Of a stretch of 64,000 bases of DNA, positions 38,239 to 46,871 are shown piece after piece. Within the stretch, counting starts at the first letter, position 1; the number at the start of each line of letters is the position of its first letter. The notes beneath the pieces are model-generated. The model had not been told where the DNA came from. It searched no databases and saw only the letters and a program-made list of their open reading frames with translations. The position numbers and the translations under genes were made by a program. The DNA comes from Neisseria sp. MVDL19-042950. GTDB lineage: Bacteria > Pseudomonadota > Gammaproteobacteria > Burkholderiales > Neisseriaceae. The stretch covers positions 149,198-213,197 of the forward strand of contig NZ_JAUKWH010000004.1 in the NCBI RefSeq assembly GCF_030504625.1, in the 5' to 3' direction.

Positions 38239-38742
38239 TTACCACAAATGGCGCATGGCTTCGTGTTCTTGGCGGATGCGGATGGCGAGAATCACCAAGT
38301 AAACGGGCAGGCCGATGGTCATGGTTGTCCATGCGTGGCAGAGCAGGCCGATACCGATGAGTTCGGGAATGATGTTTAAAAAGTAGTTGGGATGGCGTAC
38401 ATGGCGGAACAGCCAAGAGCGGTTGATTTTGTGTTGCGGGTGGATATAGATTTTCAGTGTCCATATTTCGCCGAGCGCATGGATTACGTAAAACAGCATC
38501 ACGAGGGCGAAGGCGGTAACGGCGGTGCCGACGGTGGAAACGGCATCAAACTGCACGCTACGGATATGGGATTCGGCTAGGGCGGCGAAGTAGTAGGCAA
38601 TGTGGGCGGCGGCAAGCAGCTTGGAGTTTTTCTCGCCGAACTGTTTGGCTCCGGCGGCGATCAGGCGTTTTTCGTTTCGGATGGAGATGGAAAGGGAAAC
38701 GAGGCGGATGGAGAAGAAAATGATGAAAATGGCTGTAATCAT
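38239..38742 (-). CDS. Isoprenylcysteine carboxyl methyltransferase-family membrane protein
   Basis: 167 residues, about five transmembrane helices. The ICMT-like signature is visible: the SAM-binding region WLFRHVRHPNYFLNIIPELIG and the terminal RIRQEHEAM. Bacterial homologues have no prenylated-protein substrate and their methyl acceptor is unknown. AAGGAAA precedes the ATG. Confidence 0.85.
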   Translation of the reverse strand: MITAIFIIFFSIRLVSLSISIRNEKRLIAAGAKQFGEKNSKLLAAAHIAYYFAALAESHIRSVQFDAVSTVGTAVTAFALVMLFYVIHALGEIWTLKIYIHPQHKINRSWLFRHVRHPNYFLNIIPELIGIGLLCHAWTTMTIGLPVYLVILAIRIRQEHEAMRHLW

Positions 38743-38795
38743 GAAGTATTTCCTTATGTGAGTGTTTCAAGTAGATGCGTTTTTCAGACGGCCTT

Positions 38796-39446
38796 TTATA
38801 TTGTTGCCGCCCACATTTTTACGGCAAACCCGATAAACAACAGCCCGACCGTACCCATTGCGGCCGAGGATATTTTCCGATGCCGTCTGAAAAGCCGTGT
38901 CATGTTGTGTCCGGTAAATGCCAAAAGATTCAAATAGATGAAACTGGTGCTTTGCAAAATCAACGCCAAGATTAAAAACGACAGCGCGGGGTGCGGATAA
39001 GCCGGGTCGACAAATTGTACGAAAAACGATAGGAAAAACAATATCGCTTTCGGGTTGGTTAGGCTCAACAACAAGGCACGTTTGAAGATGTGCCGTGCAG
39101 GTTGGCGTTGCGGCTCTGAATCGGCTTCTGTCAAGGACGAGGGGGCTTGCCATTTTCTTACAGCCCCGCGCAGTAAATGCCAACCGATATAAACCAGATA
39201 AAGGCCGCCTATCAGTTTGAGGGCGTAAAAAAGCGCGGGATAGACTTTTAATAATGTTCCCGCGCCCAATACGGTAAAAAGAATCAGCAGGGAATCACCC
39301 AGTAAAATGCCTGCTACCGAACGGTAAGCCGCTTTCACGCCGTGTTGTGCGGCGACGGCCAGGCAAAACATGGAGTTTGGCCCGGGCAGCAGAATAACGG
39401 CAATGGTGCCGATAATGTAGGTGGTAAGGTGGGTGATGCCGAACAT
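38796..39446 (-). CDS. LysE/RhtB-family amino acid exporter
   Basis: 216 residues, six transmembrane helices. N-terminal signature IAVILLPGPNSMFCLAVAAQHG and ALLLSLTNPKAILFFLSFFVQFVDP are typical of RhtB/LeuE-type exporters. Substrate is probably a neutral amino acid but cannot be read from sequence. A meningococcal-type ATGCCGTCTGAA lies inside the gene (38880-38891). No strong ribosome site is visible. Confidence 0.87.
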   Translation of the reverse strand: MFGITHLTTYIIGTIAVILLPGPNSMFCLAVAAQHGVKAAYRSVAGILLGDSLLILFTVLGAGTLLKVYPALFYALKLIGGLYLVYIGWHLLRGAVRKWQAPSSLTEADSEPQRQPARHIFKRALLLSLTNPKAILFFLSFFVQFVDPAYPHPALSFLILALILQSTSFIYLNLLAFTGHNMTRLFRRHRKISSAAMGTVGLLFIGFAVKMWAATI

Positions 39447-39489
39447 AGGTTTGCAAAAGGGTTTGGGTTGGATAATCGGAGCGGTTGGT

Positions 39490-39756
39490 TTATTCGGGTT
39501 GGCAGGTTTGTAAACAGGTTTTGCGTTGTGTCGTATAAGCCCGCCGCGGTTTAGGCTTGCCGTCGTTTATAAAGTCAACTGCGGATAGGAATACGTTAAT
39601 CGTGCAGGGGGCGATTTTTTGCCCGTTCCGCATACATAACTTGTCGTACATGGCATAAGCATTGCGTCCGATTAAATCTTGTGCCGAAGCGTTGCCGATA
39701 TTCGGTGAATCGGTTAATCGGCGGGCTTGTTCGCGGTTGGCTTCGGCAAGGTTCAT
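39490..39756 (-). CDS. Helix-hairpin-helix (Cdd1-like) protein, probably degenerate
   Basis: 88 residues. LTDSPNIG, QDLIGRNAYAMYDKLC and PCTINVFLSAVDFINDGKPKP recall the small helix-hairpin-helix proteins annotated as pathogenicity-locus (Cdd1) family. About eleven residues normally found between PNIG and the QDL-like motif seem to be missing, removing the second helix of the hairpin. No ribosome site precedes the ATG. I read this as a decaying or truncated copy. Function of the family is unknown. Confidence 0.45.
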   Translation of the reverse strand: MNLAEANREQARRLTDSPNIGNASAQDLIGRNAYAMYDKLCMRNGQKIAPCTINVFLSAVDFINDGKPKPRRAYTTQRKTCLQTCQPE

Positions 39757-39785
39757 GGCGGTTTGGCTGTGCTGGTTGGGAAAAT

Positions 39786-39828
39786 GTTTTTCAGACGGCC
39801 TTTGTGTTTGTGAAAGGCCGTCTGAAAA
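39786..39828 (-). terminator. DUS pair after carA
   Basis: TTTTCAGACGGCCTTT and AAAGGCCGTCTGAAAA around nine bases, directly downstream of carA on the minus strand. Confidence 0.7.
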
Positions 39829-39830
39829 CC

Positions 39831-40964
39831 TTAAGCGGCTTTTGCTGCTTTGATGCTGTCGATAAATTTATCAAACAGATAGGCCACATCATGCGGGCCG
39901 GGGCTGGCTTCAGGATGGCCTTGGAAGCTGAACGCCGTGCGGTCGGTCAATTCAATGCCTTGCAACGAACCGTCAAACAGCGAGCGGTGGGTTACTTTGA
40001 CATTGTCCGGTAAACTTTCAACATCCACTTCAAAACCGTGGTTTTGACTGGTAATCATCACTTTGCCGCTTTCCAGGTCTTGCACGGGATGGTTGGTACC
40101 GTGGTGGCCGAACGTCATTTTGCGGGTCTTGCCGCCGACGGCCAAACCTAACAATTGATGTCCCAAGCAAATGCCGAACAGCGGTTTTTTGCTTTCCAGC
40201 AGTTCTTTTACCGCCGCAATCGCATAATCGCACGGCTCGGGATCGCCGGGGCCGTTGGAAAGAAACACGCCGTCGGGGTTCATCGCCAGTACGTCTTTTG
40301 CCGGAGTTTGCGCAGGCACGACGGTCAAGCGGCAACCGCGTTCGGCCAGCATGCGCAGAATATTGGTTTTCACGCCGAAATCGTAAGCAACAACGTGGAA
40401 AGGCTGTTCAGACGGCGTTACAAAGCCTTTGCCCAGCTTCCATTCGCCTTCCGTCCATTCATAAGATTCACCGCAAGTTACTTCTTTCGCCAAATCTTTG
40501 CCGACCATGCTGCCAAATGCCGCAATCAGCTCGCGTGCCTTCTCCACGGTAGCGTCCGCACCGGTCAAAATCGCACCGGCCTGCGCACCTTTGTCGCGCA
40601 AGATACGGGTAAGGCGGCGGGTGTCGATGTCGGCAATCGCCACGGTTTGGTTGCGAACCAAATATTCCTGCAAACTCTCGCTGCTGCGGAAATTGCTGTG
40701 CAGAAGCGGCAGGTCGCGAATAATTAAACCCGCAGCATGAACGGCGGTGCTTTCGGTATCTTCGCCGTTGGTACCGGTATTGCCGATGTGCGGATAAGTA
40801 AGGGTAACGATTTGTTTGCGGTAAGAAGGGTCGGTAAGGATTTCCTGATAACCGGTCATAGAAGTATTGAACACCACTTCGCCGGAGGCAGAACCTTCAT
40901 AACCAATTGATGTGCCGTGAAAAATATTGCCGTCTGCGAGAACAAGGATTGCTGGTGTCGTCAT
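39831..40964 (-). CDS. carA: Carbamoyl-phosphate synthase small subunit
   Basis: 377 residues. Glutaminase subunit that hands ammonia to CarB. N-terminal CPSase domain ([35 protein letters not shown]), then a class I glutamine amidotransferase domain with the nucleophile Cys in [14 protein letters not shown] and the His/Glu pair in [17 protein letters not shown] precedes the ATG. It has its own promoter and a leader with an intrinsic terminator (see 41047-41170). Confidence 0.97.
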   Translation of the reverse strand: MTTPAILVLADGNIFHGTSIGYEGSASGEVVFNTSMTGYQEILTDPSYRKQIVTLTYPHIGNTGTNGEDTESTAVHAAGLIIRDLPLLHSNFRSSESLQEYLVRNQTVAIADIDTRRLTRILRDKGAQAGAILTGADATVEKARELIAAFGSMVGKDLAKEVTCGESYEWTEGEWKLGKGFVTPSEQPFHVVAYDFGVKTNILRMLAERGCRLTVVPAQTPAKDVLAMNPDGVFLSNGPGDPEPCDYAIAAVKELLESKKPLFGICLGHQLLGLAVGGKTRKMTFGHHGTNHPVQDLESGKVMITSQNHGFEVDVESLPDNVKVTHRSLFDGSLQGIELTDRTAFSFQGHPEASPGPHDVAYLFDKFIDSIKAAKAA

Positions 40965-41002
40965 GATGATTCGTTCCTGTGTTGTGTGATTTATCCGCTG
41001 GA

Positions 41003-41048
41003 AGGCCGTCTGAAAAACAAAGCAGCTTCATAGATTTTCAGACGGCCT
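41003..41048. repeat. Inverted DUS pair in the carA leader
   Basis: AGGCCGTCTGAAAA and TTTTCAGACGGCCT across an 18-base spacer, between the leader terminator and the carA start. It could form a second hairpin in the transcript. Confidence 0.75.
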
Positions 41049-41118
41049 AAAGTATCCGGTCAAAAAAAAACACGTCGCACAGTTTGTCGGAAAACTGTGT
41101 TACGTGCTTTGGGGGCAT
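41047..41118 (-). CDS. Possible carA leader peptide
   Basis: 23 codons starting MPPKHVTQFSDKLCD and ending FFFDRIL. The frame runs straight through the attenuator hairpin and its U tract, the three Phe codons being the T run. Translation would therefore prevent hairpin formation. No ribosome site is seen, so this is a candidate only. Confidence 0.3.
   Translation of the reverse strand: MPPKHVTQFSDKLCDVFFFDRIL
41062..41106 (-). terminator. Attenuator-type terminator in the carA leader
   Basis: On the minus strand CACGT-AA-CACAGTTT pairs with AAACTGTG-CG-ACGTG (13 bp with a 2x2 internal loop) and is followed by nine T residues. It ends about 97 bases before the carA start codon and about 30 bases after the predicted transcription start, so it can only act as a leader terminator. 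Confidence 0.8.
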
Positions 41119-41141
41119 GGTGTATGCCGCAGAAGCAACAC

Positions 41142-41170
41142 ATTTTAAGCGAAAAAAAAAATTAGCTCAA
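41142..41170 (-). promoter_or_regulatory. Predicted carA promoter with a T10 spacer tract
   Basis: On the minus strand TTGAGC (41165-41170) and TAAAAT (41142-41147) are separated by exactly 17 bases, ten of which are consecutive T (41152-41161). Gain or loss of a T would move the spacing away from the optimum. Confidence 0.6.
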
Positions 41171-41475
41171 GTACCGAAAAAATATGCCAAAGGCAATTTA
41201 TTTAATTTAGTTACATATTTGTATTAATAAAATCAATTATTTGATAAAGGTGAAAGGGATTGTTTTTATAATTGTTTAAGGGGGTTTGATGGATATATCT
41301 CTGATATTGTTGATTTTATGTATCAATATGTGAATATGATAAATAATGTGAATGTGCTAAAATAGAATTAGGTTTAAAAATATACTGAAATCCTTCCCCA
41401 TTCGATTCTTACTCTATTTATTTAAATAGCTCTAAAATTTGAGTTTAGATGCTAACATATGAAAGTTTGCACATT
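41171..41475. other. AT-rich region upstream of pilC
   Basis: No ORF and no uptake sequence. Several TATAAT-like strings but no convincing promoter pair; the pilC promoter is expected here. No poly-G tract is present. Confidence 0.5.
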
Positions 41476-44400
41476 ATGAAAAAATCTAATTCTCGCTTTA
41501 AAGGTACTGTGCGGCCGATAATTTGCAGCGTGGTTTCTGCTTTGGCTTTAATTGGCGACAGCGCATATGCACAGTTTGCTCAGATTCCTTTGCACCTCCA
41601 AAATAAAACAGTTACAACGGCGGGTGAAGGAGTCAAACCTAATGTAATGCTGTTTATCGATGATTCCGGAAGTATGAAAGATACGCCGTCTGGGAAGAAA
41701 CTAGGTAATAATTCTAGTGATTATTATGATTACAATTATTATAATGATGATTATTATAATAGATATGTAAGAGATTATTATGACGACGATGACGACGATG
41801 ATAAATATTATAGTAGATATGGGTCAGCATACTACGATCCTTATTATGGCACTTATTCTTCAGGGGGACCTAGCTACTATTCTTCATCTCGGCGATCTTC
41901 ATCTCAGCGAAGAAGCCGTAGCACGGTTGACAGAAATTTTGCCAACCAAAGAGATGATAACGAATCAAAGTTAGACATTACCAAAAAAGCACTTTTTGCA
42001 ATATTGAAACACTATAACAATAAAATTAATTGGGGTTTGCAAACTTTGCATAATAATGGCAAATCTGATTTGGATGGATATAGCGATAATTGGAAAAATG
42101 TTCAAGAGCAAGTGCGGTTAATTAAAGCTGATAGTGGTACACCAACAACCCGCCGTTATCATGAAATTTCTAAAATTGTAAAAGATAATACTCTCTATCG
42201 TTGTCAAAAGAACTATATTGTTTTGATGTCTGATGGAGATGCGAATACAAGTTGTGGTTACGAAGGGAATGCTAAAAATCCTCCATTTAACTATAGTGGG
42301 GATGCTTATTTTGGATTCCCTAAAGACTTCTCTAATGGATGCAATAGACAAAAGGATAATGACAGGTATCACACATTTTGGGATCAAAATGATGGATTAC
42401 GTTTTTTCAGCCAAACTTTTGCTACTAAGGACTTTAAAACAGGTGGGTTTGATAGGACAGGGAAAAGTTGGGATGGTGCCGATATTGACTTTAAAGACAA
42501 GAAAACAGGAAAAAGCATATACGCTGATCAAATTGCAGAAACTTTTACAGTCGGGTTTGGTACAGATATTAGTCAACGTGGTGAAACTTATCTCAAGAGG
42601 GGAGCCAGTAAACCCGAATATTACCATAACGCCAAAAATACAAATGATTTGATTAATGCATTTACCAGAATTTTTGAAAACATCGAAGCAGAAAGTTTAA
42701 ATCACCCCATAGAAATAGAAGGGTCTGTTGCTCCTGCCGTAACCGGCAATAAGGTTCCCAATCTGGCTGCTATTGTTCAACTGGATACCGGATCGTGGAG
42801 CAGTCAACTACAATTTTTTGATGTCAACTCCGATGGTAAAATTAATGCTACCCTTAAGCCTAAATATCCCTCTTTTGCTGATAGAAAGACTTTGATAAAT
42901 ACAGGAGACGGTATCCATTGGGCAAAAGACTTGCAAAAAGACAATGCTTATTTTGGGATAGAAAGAGGCAATGCGATTGACGATAAGGAATGGAAAGAAG
43001 CATTGGTGCCGTGGGTAGCTCGTTTGGAAGCAGATGAGACAATTAAAACTCATGCTCAAAATAAAAAATACAGCCAAACTTATCGGGTGCGTGCACAAGG
43101 TCAGGAGCTTGGTGATATCTTAGATAGTCCGGTTGCTGCTATCGGTAAGGAACGATATGGTAGACAAGCACTTTTGGTTACTGCGGCCAATGATGGTATG
43201 GCTCATATATTTGTGAGTCAGGATGATAAAGAGCATCCTTATAAATTAGAATTGAGTTATATTCCTGCTGCAATGGAGCAGGATGGAACCAATACTTTAG
43301 CAAAAGGGCTCAAGTATCTTGCTAATGAAAAATATGGCCAAACTGTTCCACACCGTCATATGATTAACGGAGGATTTGTTCTGCGCCGCACTGCATCACA
43401 TAACAGTGCGGATGAAAAACAGCAGATTTTTATGTTTGGTTCAATGGGCCAAGGAGGGCGTGGCGCTTATGCCTTAAATATTGGTGGAATAAATCGCATT
43501 ACAGGGAAGCCGACAGGCGTGCGTAGCACAGATCCTAAAGCGGATGTGCCACTTTTTGAAACGGCAAAAGGTAGTGAAAATAAACTAGGATACACGGTGG
43601 GTTCTCCGCAAATTGGTCGTGTTTCTATTCAACGGAATGCGAATGCAGCTGCTGTTGATATCAGTAAAAATATTCGTTATGCCGGTTTCTTAGCAAGCGG
43701 ATATAGTTCGTCAAAATGGAAAAAAGTAGGTAACCCGAAACCTGATGAGAATAAACAAGAAACTGCTTTGTATGTTTATGATATTTTAGGTCAAGAAGCA
43801 AATGTAGGTACTAAGACTGGTAATCCGGGTACATTACTTCGTAAAATTTCTGTAGCAGAAGGAGTAGGAGGGTTATCTAGCCCAACATTGGTTGATGTTA
43901 ATTTTGATGGTGTTATTGACATCGCTTATGCCGGAGACTACGGTGGTAATATGTATCGATTCGATTTTAGGAAAGAGAATCCTGAGCAATGGTCATATCA
44001 GCGTATTTATCAAGGTAACGACAAACAGCCTATTACTTCTGCTCCTGCCGTTTCTCGTCGAGGCACAGAGAAATATGTTGTAATTTTTGGTACGGGTAGC
44101 GATATTTATCAAGAAGATTTAGAAGATAAAAACCAACAGGCGGTTTACGGCATTTTTGATGATGTTTCTTCAACAAAAGCCAACAGCACAGCTGTAGCCG
44201 CAACAAGTAATGACTTACAGGTACAGACGATCTCTTCTAGAATTATTGACGGACAAGAATATCGTTTTTTATCTAATAACGCTATTGGTTCAAATCATAA
44301 AGGCTGGAAAGTTAATTTAGCTTCGAACGGTGAGCGGGTAGTAATCAAACCGACGATGATTTTGCGAACTGCAGTGGTAAGCACACGAATCTATGATGCG

Positions 44401-44829
44401 GCTAAAACCGACAACGTTGAGGGAGATGTATGTGTTAAACAGAGCAGTAACAAAATCAGCAGTTCTAGCTGGGTATTTGGCCTGAATGCAGAAACCGGTG
44501 GTGCTTTAAGAAAATCGGATGCGCATTTGGTTTTTAAAAATAATCCTAGAAATGGAGAGTTTTATGCAAATGGCCGTAAGAGTTCGGGATTGCTCAACTT
44601 TACTTACGTTGATACAGCAAAAGGAGACGATAATCCTGTAACTGTTGACGGCGATAGCGGTGGCACAGGTACCGATAGAATGATAACTACTATGCCATTT
44701 ATTCCTCAAAATAAATGTTTTGTGGATAAAGCAAGTCGAACCCTTATTACTAATAAAAAAGAATCTATTGGTGTTGAAGGGCGGATTTGTGGATTACGCC
44801 GCATTAGTTGGAGAGAAATTTTTAATTAA
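41476..44829 (+). CDS. pilC: Type IV pilus tip adhesin PilC/PilY1
   Basis: 1117 residues from this ATG (an in-frame ATG nine codons upstream is possible; neither has a clear ribosome site). Signal peptide ends AYA near residue 32. A von Willebrand A-like domain follows, with MIDAS motif DDSGS in NVMLFIDDSGSMKD (about 55-68). A Tyr/Asp- then Ser/Arg-rich insert (about 78-150) interrupts it, including seven consecutive Asp codons. The C-terminal PilY1 beta-propeller has a calcium loop DVNFDGVIDIAYAGD (about 805-820), and the protein ends in RRISWREIF, typical of PilC. Function: pilus biogenesis against PilT retraction and host-cell adhesion. More AT-rich than neighbouring genes and without a DUS. 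No phase-variable poly-G tract. Confidence 0.93.
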   Translation: MKKSNSRFKGTVRPIICSVVSALALIGDSAYAQFAQIPLHLQNKTVTTAGEGVKPNVMLFIDDSGSMKDTPSGKKLGNNSSDYYDYNYYNDDYYNRYVRDYYDDDDDDDKYYSRYGSAYYDPYYGTYSSGGPSYYSSSRRSSSQRRSRSTVDRNFANQRDDNESKLDITKKALFAILKHYNNKINWGLQTLHNNGKSDLDGYSDNWKNVQEQVRLIKADSGTPTTRRYHEISKIVKDNTLYRCQKNYIVLMSDGDANTSCGYEGNAKNPPFNYSGDAYFGFPKDFSNGCNRQKDNDRYHTFWDQNDGLRFFSQTFATKDFKTGGFDRTGKSWDGADIDFKDKKTGKSIYADQIAETFTVGFGTDISQRGETYLKRGASKPEYYHNAKNTNDLINAFTRIFENIEAESLNHPIEIEGSVAPAVTGNKVPNLAAIVQLDTGSWSSQLQFFDVNSDGKINATLKPKYPSFADRKTLINTGDGIHWAKDLQKDNAYFGIERGNAIDDKEWKEALVPWVARLEADETIKTHAQNKKYSQTYRVRAQGQELGDILDSPVAAIGKERYGRQALLVTAANDGMAHIFVSQDDKEHPYKLELSYIPAAMEQDGTNTLAKGLKYLANEKYGQTVPHRHMINGGFVLRRTASHNSADEKQQIFMFGSMGQGGRGAYALNIGGINRITGKPTGVRSTDPKADVPLFETAKGSENKLGYTVGSPQIGRVSIQRNANAAAVDISKNIRYAGFLASGYSSSKWKKVGNPKPDENKQETALYVYDILGQEANVGTKTGNPGTLLRKISVAEGVGGLSSPTLVDVNFDGVIDIAYAGDYGGNMYRFDFRKENPEQWSYQRIYQGNDKQPITSAPAVSRRGTEKYVVIFGTGSDIYQEDLEDKNQQAVYGIFDDVSSTKANSTAVAATSNDLQVQTISSRIIDGQEYRFLSNNAIGSNHKGWKVNLASNGERVVIKPTMILRTAVVSTRIYDAAKTDNVEGDVCVKQSSNKISSSSWVFGLNAETGGALRKSDAHLVFKNNPRNGEFYANGRKSSGLLNFTYVDTAKGDDNPVTVDGDSGGTGTDRMITTMPFIPQNKCFVDKASRTLITNKKESIGVEGRICGLRRISWREIFN

Positions 44830-44854
44830 AGCGTGTGTATAACGTCTAAAAGGT

Positions 44855-44891
44855 AAAAAGCTGCTTGATAAATTATCAAGCAGCTTTTTTT
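44855..44891 (+). terminator. Intrinsic terminator of pilC
   Basis: AAGCTGCTTGATAA and its complement TTATCAAGCAGCTT pair almost without loop and are followed by a run of T. Not DUS-based. Confidence 0.9.
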
Positions 44892-45102
44892 ATTATCTAT
44901 ATTAAAGTCAAAGGGTTTTACTATATTAGTTGCCTTTATCATGCTGTGCGGCAGATTTCTATCTTGTGTGCTTATCAGGATATGATTCCGACGATTGGAT
45001 TATTGATATGAGACTTTTATTGACACGTTATGGAAGTTTTTAGGTATCATAACAAAAATTAAATTATTTTATTCTTCAGTTTTGCTGATAATGTTTTAAA
45101 TT

Positions 45103-46575
45103 ATGTCAAATATTCAACACAATACACAGGTACAGCGTCGTTTGAAGACACGCCACTTGTCGATGATTGCGATTGGCGGCTGTATCGGTACAGGGCTGTT
45201 TATGGCCAGCGGTACGGCCATCAGTTCTGCTGGTCCGGGTGGTGCGCTTGTTGCTTATGTAGCCATTGGGCTGATGGTTTATTTTTTGATGACTTCGCTC
45301 GGGGAGATGGCAACTTATCTGCCGACTTCCGGCTCGTTCAGTACTTATGCGGCACGCTTTGTCGATCCTTCTCTTGGTTTTGCGTTGGGTTGGAACTACT
45401 GGTTTAACTGGGTGATTACCGTTGCGGCTGACGTGGTTATTGCGGCGGTTGTGATTACATATTGGGAGCCGCTGCGGTTTATGGCTCCGTGGGCATGGAG
45501 TTTGGTGTTTTTCTCTGTGATCTTTTTGTTGAACACCTTGTCGGTGCGGGCTTACGGTGAATCGGAATACTGGTTTGCTTTAGTTAAAGTGATTACGGTT
45601 ATTGTGTTTTTGGCAGTGGGCGTATTGACGATTTTCGGTATTCTTGGTGGTGAATACGTGGGCTTGACGAATATGACCATGGGTGATGCGCCGTTTTTGG
45701 GGGGCGGATTTTCCGGGCAGTTTCTGACCATTCTGGGTGTTTTCCTGATTGCCGGTTTTTCGTTTCAAGGTACAGAGTTGATCGGTATTACTGCGGGTGA
45801 ATCCGAACATCCGGAGGAAAGTATTCCTAAGGCCATCAAGCAGGTGTTTTGGCGGATTTTGATTTTTTATATTCTGGCCATTTTGGTTATTGGGCTCTTG
45901 ATTCCTTATACCAGCCCTCAATTGTTGGGTGCGGATGTAAACGAAATTGCCAAATCGCCTTTTACGTTGGTGTTTGAGCGGGCGGGATTGGCGTTTGCGG
46001 CGGCGGTTATGAATGCGGTTATTCTGACATCGATTTTGTCTGCCGGTAATTCGGGCATGTATGCCTCTACGCGCATGTTGTATGCGATGGCGAAAAATGG
46101 GTTGGCTTATAAACAGTTTTCTCGAACTAATGAAAAAGGTGTGCCGATATTTGCGTTGTTTACAACGGCGATTATTGTGCTGGCGCTTTTTCTGTTGCAA
46201 TTGGCAAGCGATAAGATGTATCAATATATTCTTGCCGCCTCGGGGTTGACCGGTTTTATCGCGTGGTTGGGCATTGCCATCAGCCACTATCGATTCCGCC
46301 GTGCTTATATCGTTCAGGGTAAGGATTTGAACACGCTGGTTTATCGTGCCAAGTGGTTTCCGTTTGGGCCTTTGCTGGCATTGGCTTTGTGTGTTTTGGT
46401 GATTATCGGGCAGGATACCGAGTTGGTGTTGAAAGGCAGCCTTGATTGGGATCGCGTGGTTATCACTTACATGGGATTGCCGGTATTCTTGGGTTTTTAT
46501 TTCTATCACAAACTGCGCTACAAAACGCGTAAGATTCCATTGGAACAGGTAGATTTGAGTCAAGATGCACATTGA
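45103..46575 (+). CDS. lysP: Lysine-specific permease LysP
   Basis: 490 residues, twelve transmembrane helices, amino acid-polyamine-organocation superfamily. Close over its whole length to E. coli LysP as I recall it: RLKTRHLSMIAIGGCIGTGLF, GFALGWNYWFNWVIT, FSFQGTELIGITAGESEHPE and AVILTSILSAGNSGMYASTRMLY. Proton-coupled lysine uptake is likely; related basic or aromatic amino acid permeases are the alternative. I saw no lysine riboswitch in the 200 bases upstream. Confidence 0.85.
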   Translation: MSNIQHNTQVQRRLKTRHLSMIAIGGCIGTGLFMASGTAISSAGPGGALVAYVAIGLMVYFLMTSLGEMATYLPTSGSFSTYAARFVDPSLGFALGWNYWFNWVITVAADVVIAAVVITYWEPLRFMAPWAWSLVFFSVIFLLNTLSVRAYGESEYWFALVKVITVIVFLAVGVLTIFGILGGEYVGLTNMTMGDAPFLGGGFSGQFLTILGVFLIAGFSFQGTELIGITAGESEHPEESIPKAIKQVFWRILIFYILAILVIGLLIPYTSPQLLGADVNEIAKSPFTLVFERAGLAFAAAVMNAVILTSILSAGNSGMYASTRMLYAMAKNGLAYKQFSRTNEKGVPIFALFTTAIIVLALFLLQLASDKMYQYILAASGLTGFIAWLGIAISHYRFRRAYIVQGKDLNTLVYRAKWFPFGPLLALALCVLVIIGQDTELVLKGSLDWDRVVITYMGLPVFLGFYFYHKLRYKTRKIPLEQVDLSQDAH

Positions 46576-46590
46576 TTTGAATAAAGAGTC

Positions 46591-46626
46591 AAGGCCGTCT
46601 GAAAAGTATTTTCAGACGGCCTTTTT
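46591..46626 (+). terminator. Inverted DUS pair after lysP
   Basis: AAGGCCGTCTGAAAA and TTTTCAGACGGCCTT around three bases, followed by T residues. Confidence 0.85.
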
Positions 46627-46871
46627 ATTACGGCCGGTTAGATATCGTGTTTGTTATACGTCTTATATAGAAGTATATCGGCAGCAAATTTATCTATATA
46701 CTGTATGGTTGAATTTGCGATTTTTATTTAAAAGGTTTCTTTGGAGCAACGAAATGGTTTGTATGTCTTTACAGCAAATAGTCGGAAGTGTGAGTAAGGG
46801 CTATGCTATGGGCAGATGTTTATGCCCGTGTATTTCAGGCAGTATATGGTTTGAAAGATTTTTACTAAGTT

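Noticed and set aside
44892..45102. Lysine riboswitch before lysP
   Set aside because: No long structured region or lysine-box-like sequence is visible in the 210 bases.
46626..46871. Short open frame between lysP and the glycosyltransferase
   Set aside because: No ribosome site, begins inside the DUS terminator and has no protein-like composition.
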